From assembly GCA_963669155.1 (NCBI GenBank), contig OZ022580.1, forward strand, positions 15,956,797 to 16,020,796: a stretch of DNA of 64,000 nucleotides, written 5' to 3'. Below, one piece after another: positions 63,114 to 64,000 of the stretch. A program made the position numbers and the translations under genes. Within the stretch, counting starts at the first letter, position 1, and each line of letters begins with the position of its first letter. The stretch comes from Arbacia lixula (lineage: Eukaryota > Echinodermata > Echinoidea > Arbacioida > Arbaciidae). The notes beneath the pieces are model-generated. The model worked only from the letters and a program-made list of their open reading frames with translations, ran no database searches and was not told where the DNA came from.

Positions 63114-64000
63114 GTCAGCCTCTCTTCCTTCCCCCTCTTTTTTTTTTCTGTCACTTTCCCTTTCTGTCTTCCCTCACGTCAATCATTCACCCAAACCAAA
63201 TTCTTAGAAAAGAAATGAAGCAACAGAAGAAAAAAGCTGACAAGAAAAATGGAAAACAATCACAACATGGAGGATGACATCTCTCTCCCCATTCTTTATC
63301 ACTTGCCCCTTCCTTAACCTGAAACCTGTTCTCTGATAAGAATTAAAGAAAAAGCATTATGAAAGAAAATTAATGACAGAAAAGAGAACAATAAGAAAAA
63401 ACATATCACAAGCAGAGGATGATATGAATAAGCTGGAAACGTATCACCCTGTTACCTTCATTTTTTCTCGCTTCTTCAAGCAGTCCAGCCTCTTTCTCTC
63501 TCCCTTTTTTTTTCTCTTAACCCTTCCCCCCTCCCACACACCAATCATTCACTCAAAACCGGCTCTCTGTTGAGAAAGAAAGAGAGAACATCATGAAAGA
63601 AAATAATTGAAAAGATATTGGAGGATAAGAAGGCAGAAAGGAAATCACAACCAGAGGATGACATGAGTAAGCTGGAAAAGTTTAACCCTGTCACCAGTAT
63701 TTTCTCGAGATTCTCTCTCTCCCTTTCTTGTCACTTGCCCCTTCTCCCCTACACCCATATCAATCATTCACCCAAAGCCTGTTGCATGTCCGATAAAGGA
63801 AAAAAGAAAAGTGAATGGAACTGATAGAAAAAGGAGGAGAAAAAGAAGGAAAAGAATTCACAACATGGGGTATGACACCAATAAGCTGGAAATATTTCCC
63901 CTCTGTCACCATCATTTTGTGTAGCTTCTTCAAGTAGGTCATGTACTTTCCCTTCCTCTGTTTCACCCCCCCCCCCCCTCCAACTTCACCTAACTTGTCA
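63114..64000 (+). repeat. Tandem decayed copies of the exon 10 end
   Basis: Three intronic duplicates of the last ~75 bp of exon 10 plus its downstream flank. At about 63405-63490 it reads QAEDDMNKLETYHPVTFIF then SRFFKQ. At 63640-63715 it reads PEDDMSKLEKFNPVTSIFSR. A third, more decayed, lies at about 63855-63940. A partial fourth trace is near 63255-63290. Copies diverge and lose frame or donor with distance. Confidence 0.8.

Overview
This is a eukaryotic nuclear window: multi-exon genes with canonical GT-AG introns, low GC, and dense LINE, Penelope-like, Tc1, LTR and foldback repeats. It is most likely from a marine invertebrate deuterostome, with an echinoderm as best guess. That rests on a large SRCR receptor locus, RTE/CR1-type LINEs, Penelope-like and foldback elements and a tRNA-type SINE; the species cannot be fixed from sequence alone.

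Layout. (1) 1-4.85 kb: no recognised gene, plus a decayed antisense RTE-type LINE. (2) 4.85-29.5 kb, + strand: SRCR receptor gene A, with seven SRCR exons (one domain per exon, all introns phase 1) and a last exon coding a transmembrane helix and a proline-rich cytoplasmic tail. Its introns are tandem duplications of an SRCR exon + RT fragment + SRCR-tail fragment unit, later hit by a Tc1 element (9.2-10.9 kb), a non-autonomous LTR retrotransposon (11.5-15.9 kb), a hAT-like element (24.7-25.8 kb) and a GIY-YIG/Penelope-like element (26.1-26.9 kb). (3) 29.5-41.9 kb: repeat-rich intergenic DNA with satellites, foldback elements and mariner remnants. (4) 42.0-47.2 kb, - strand: SRCR receptor gene B, a tail-to-tail inverted paralogue with signal peptide, three SRCR exons and a TM/tail exon with a premature stop. 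Inverted homology continues about 2.5 kb beyond both stop codons. (5) 47.2-51.8 kb: intergenic, with a tRNA-derived SINE and LINE/Tc1 scraps. (6) 51.8-64 kb, + strand: the first ten coding exons (489 codons) of a DOCK-C (DOCK6/7/8 type) guanine nucleotide exchange factor gene, continuing past the window edge. Its introns carry decayed exon duplicates and foldback elements.

How the genes relate. Genes A and B would encode type I surface receptors with 7 or 3 six-cysteine SRCR domains and related cytoplasmic tails bearing NPxF-, PPxY- and YxxL-like motifs. This is the architecture expected of scavenger or recognition receptors on invertebrate immune cells, which is inference. The DOCK gene is an independent Rac/Cdc42 regulator. 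The best leads for new biology are the large inverted duplication with diverging tails and splice sites, the compact GIY-YIG element bounded by identical 107-bp inverted repeats, the young LTR element whose only ORF is a 14-residue repeat protein, and the repeated failed exon duplications in the DOCK gene.
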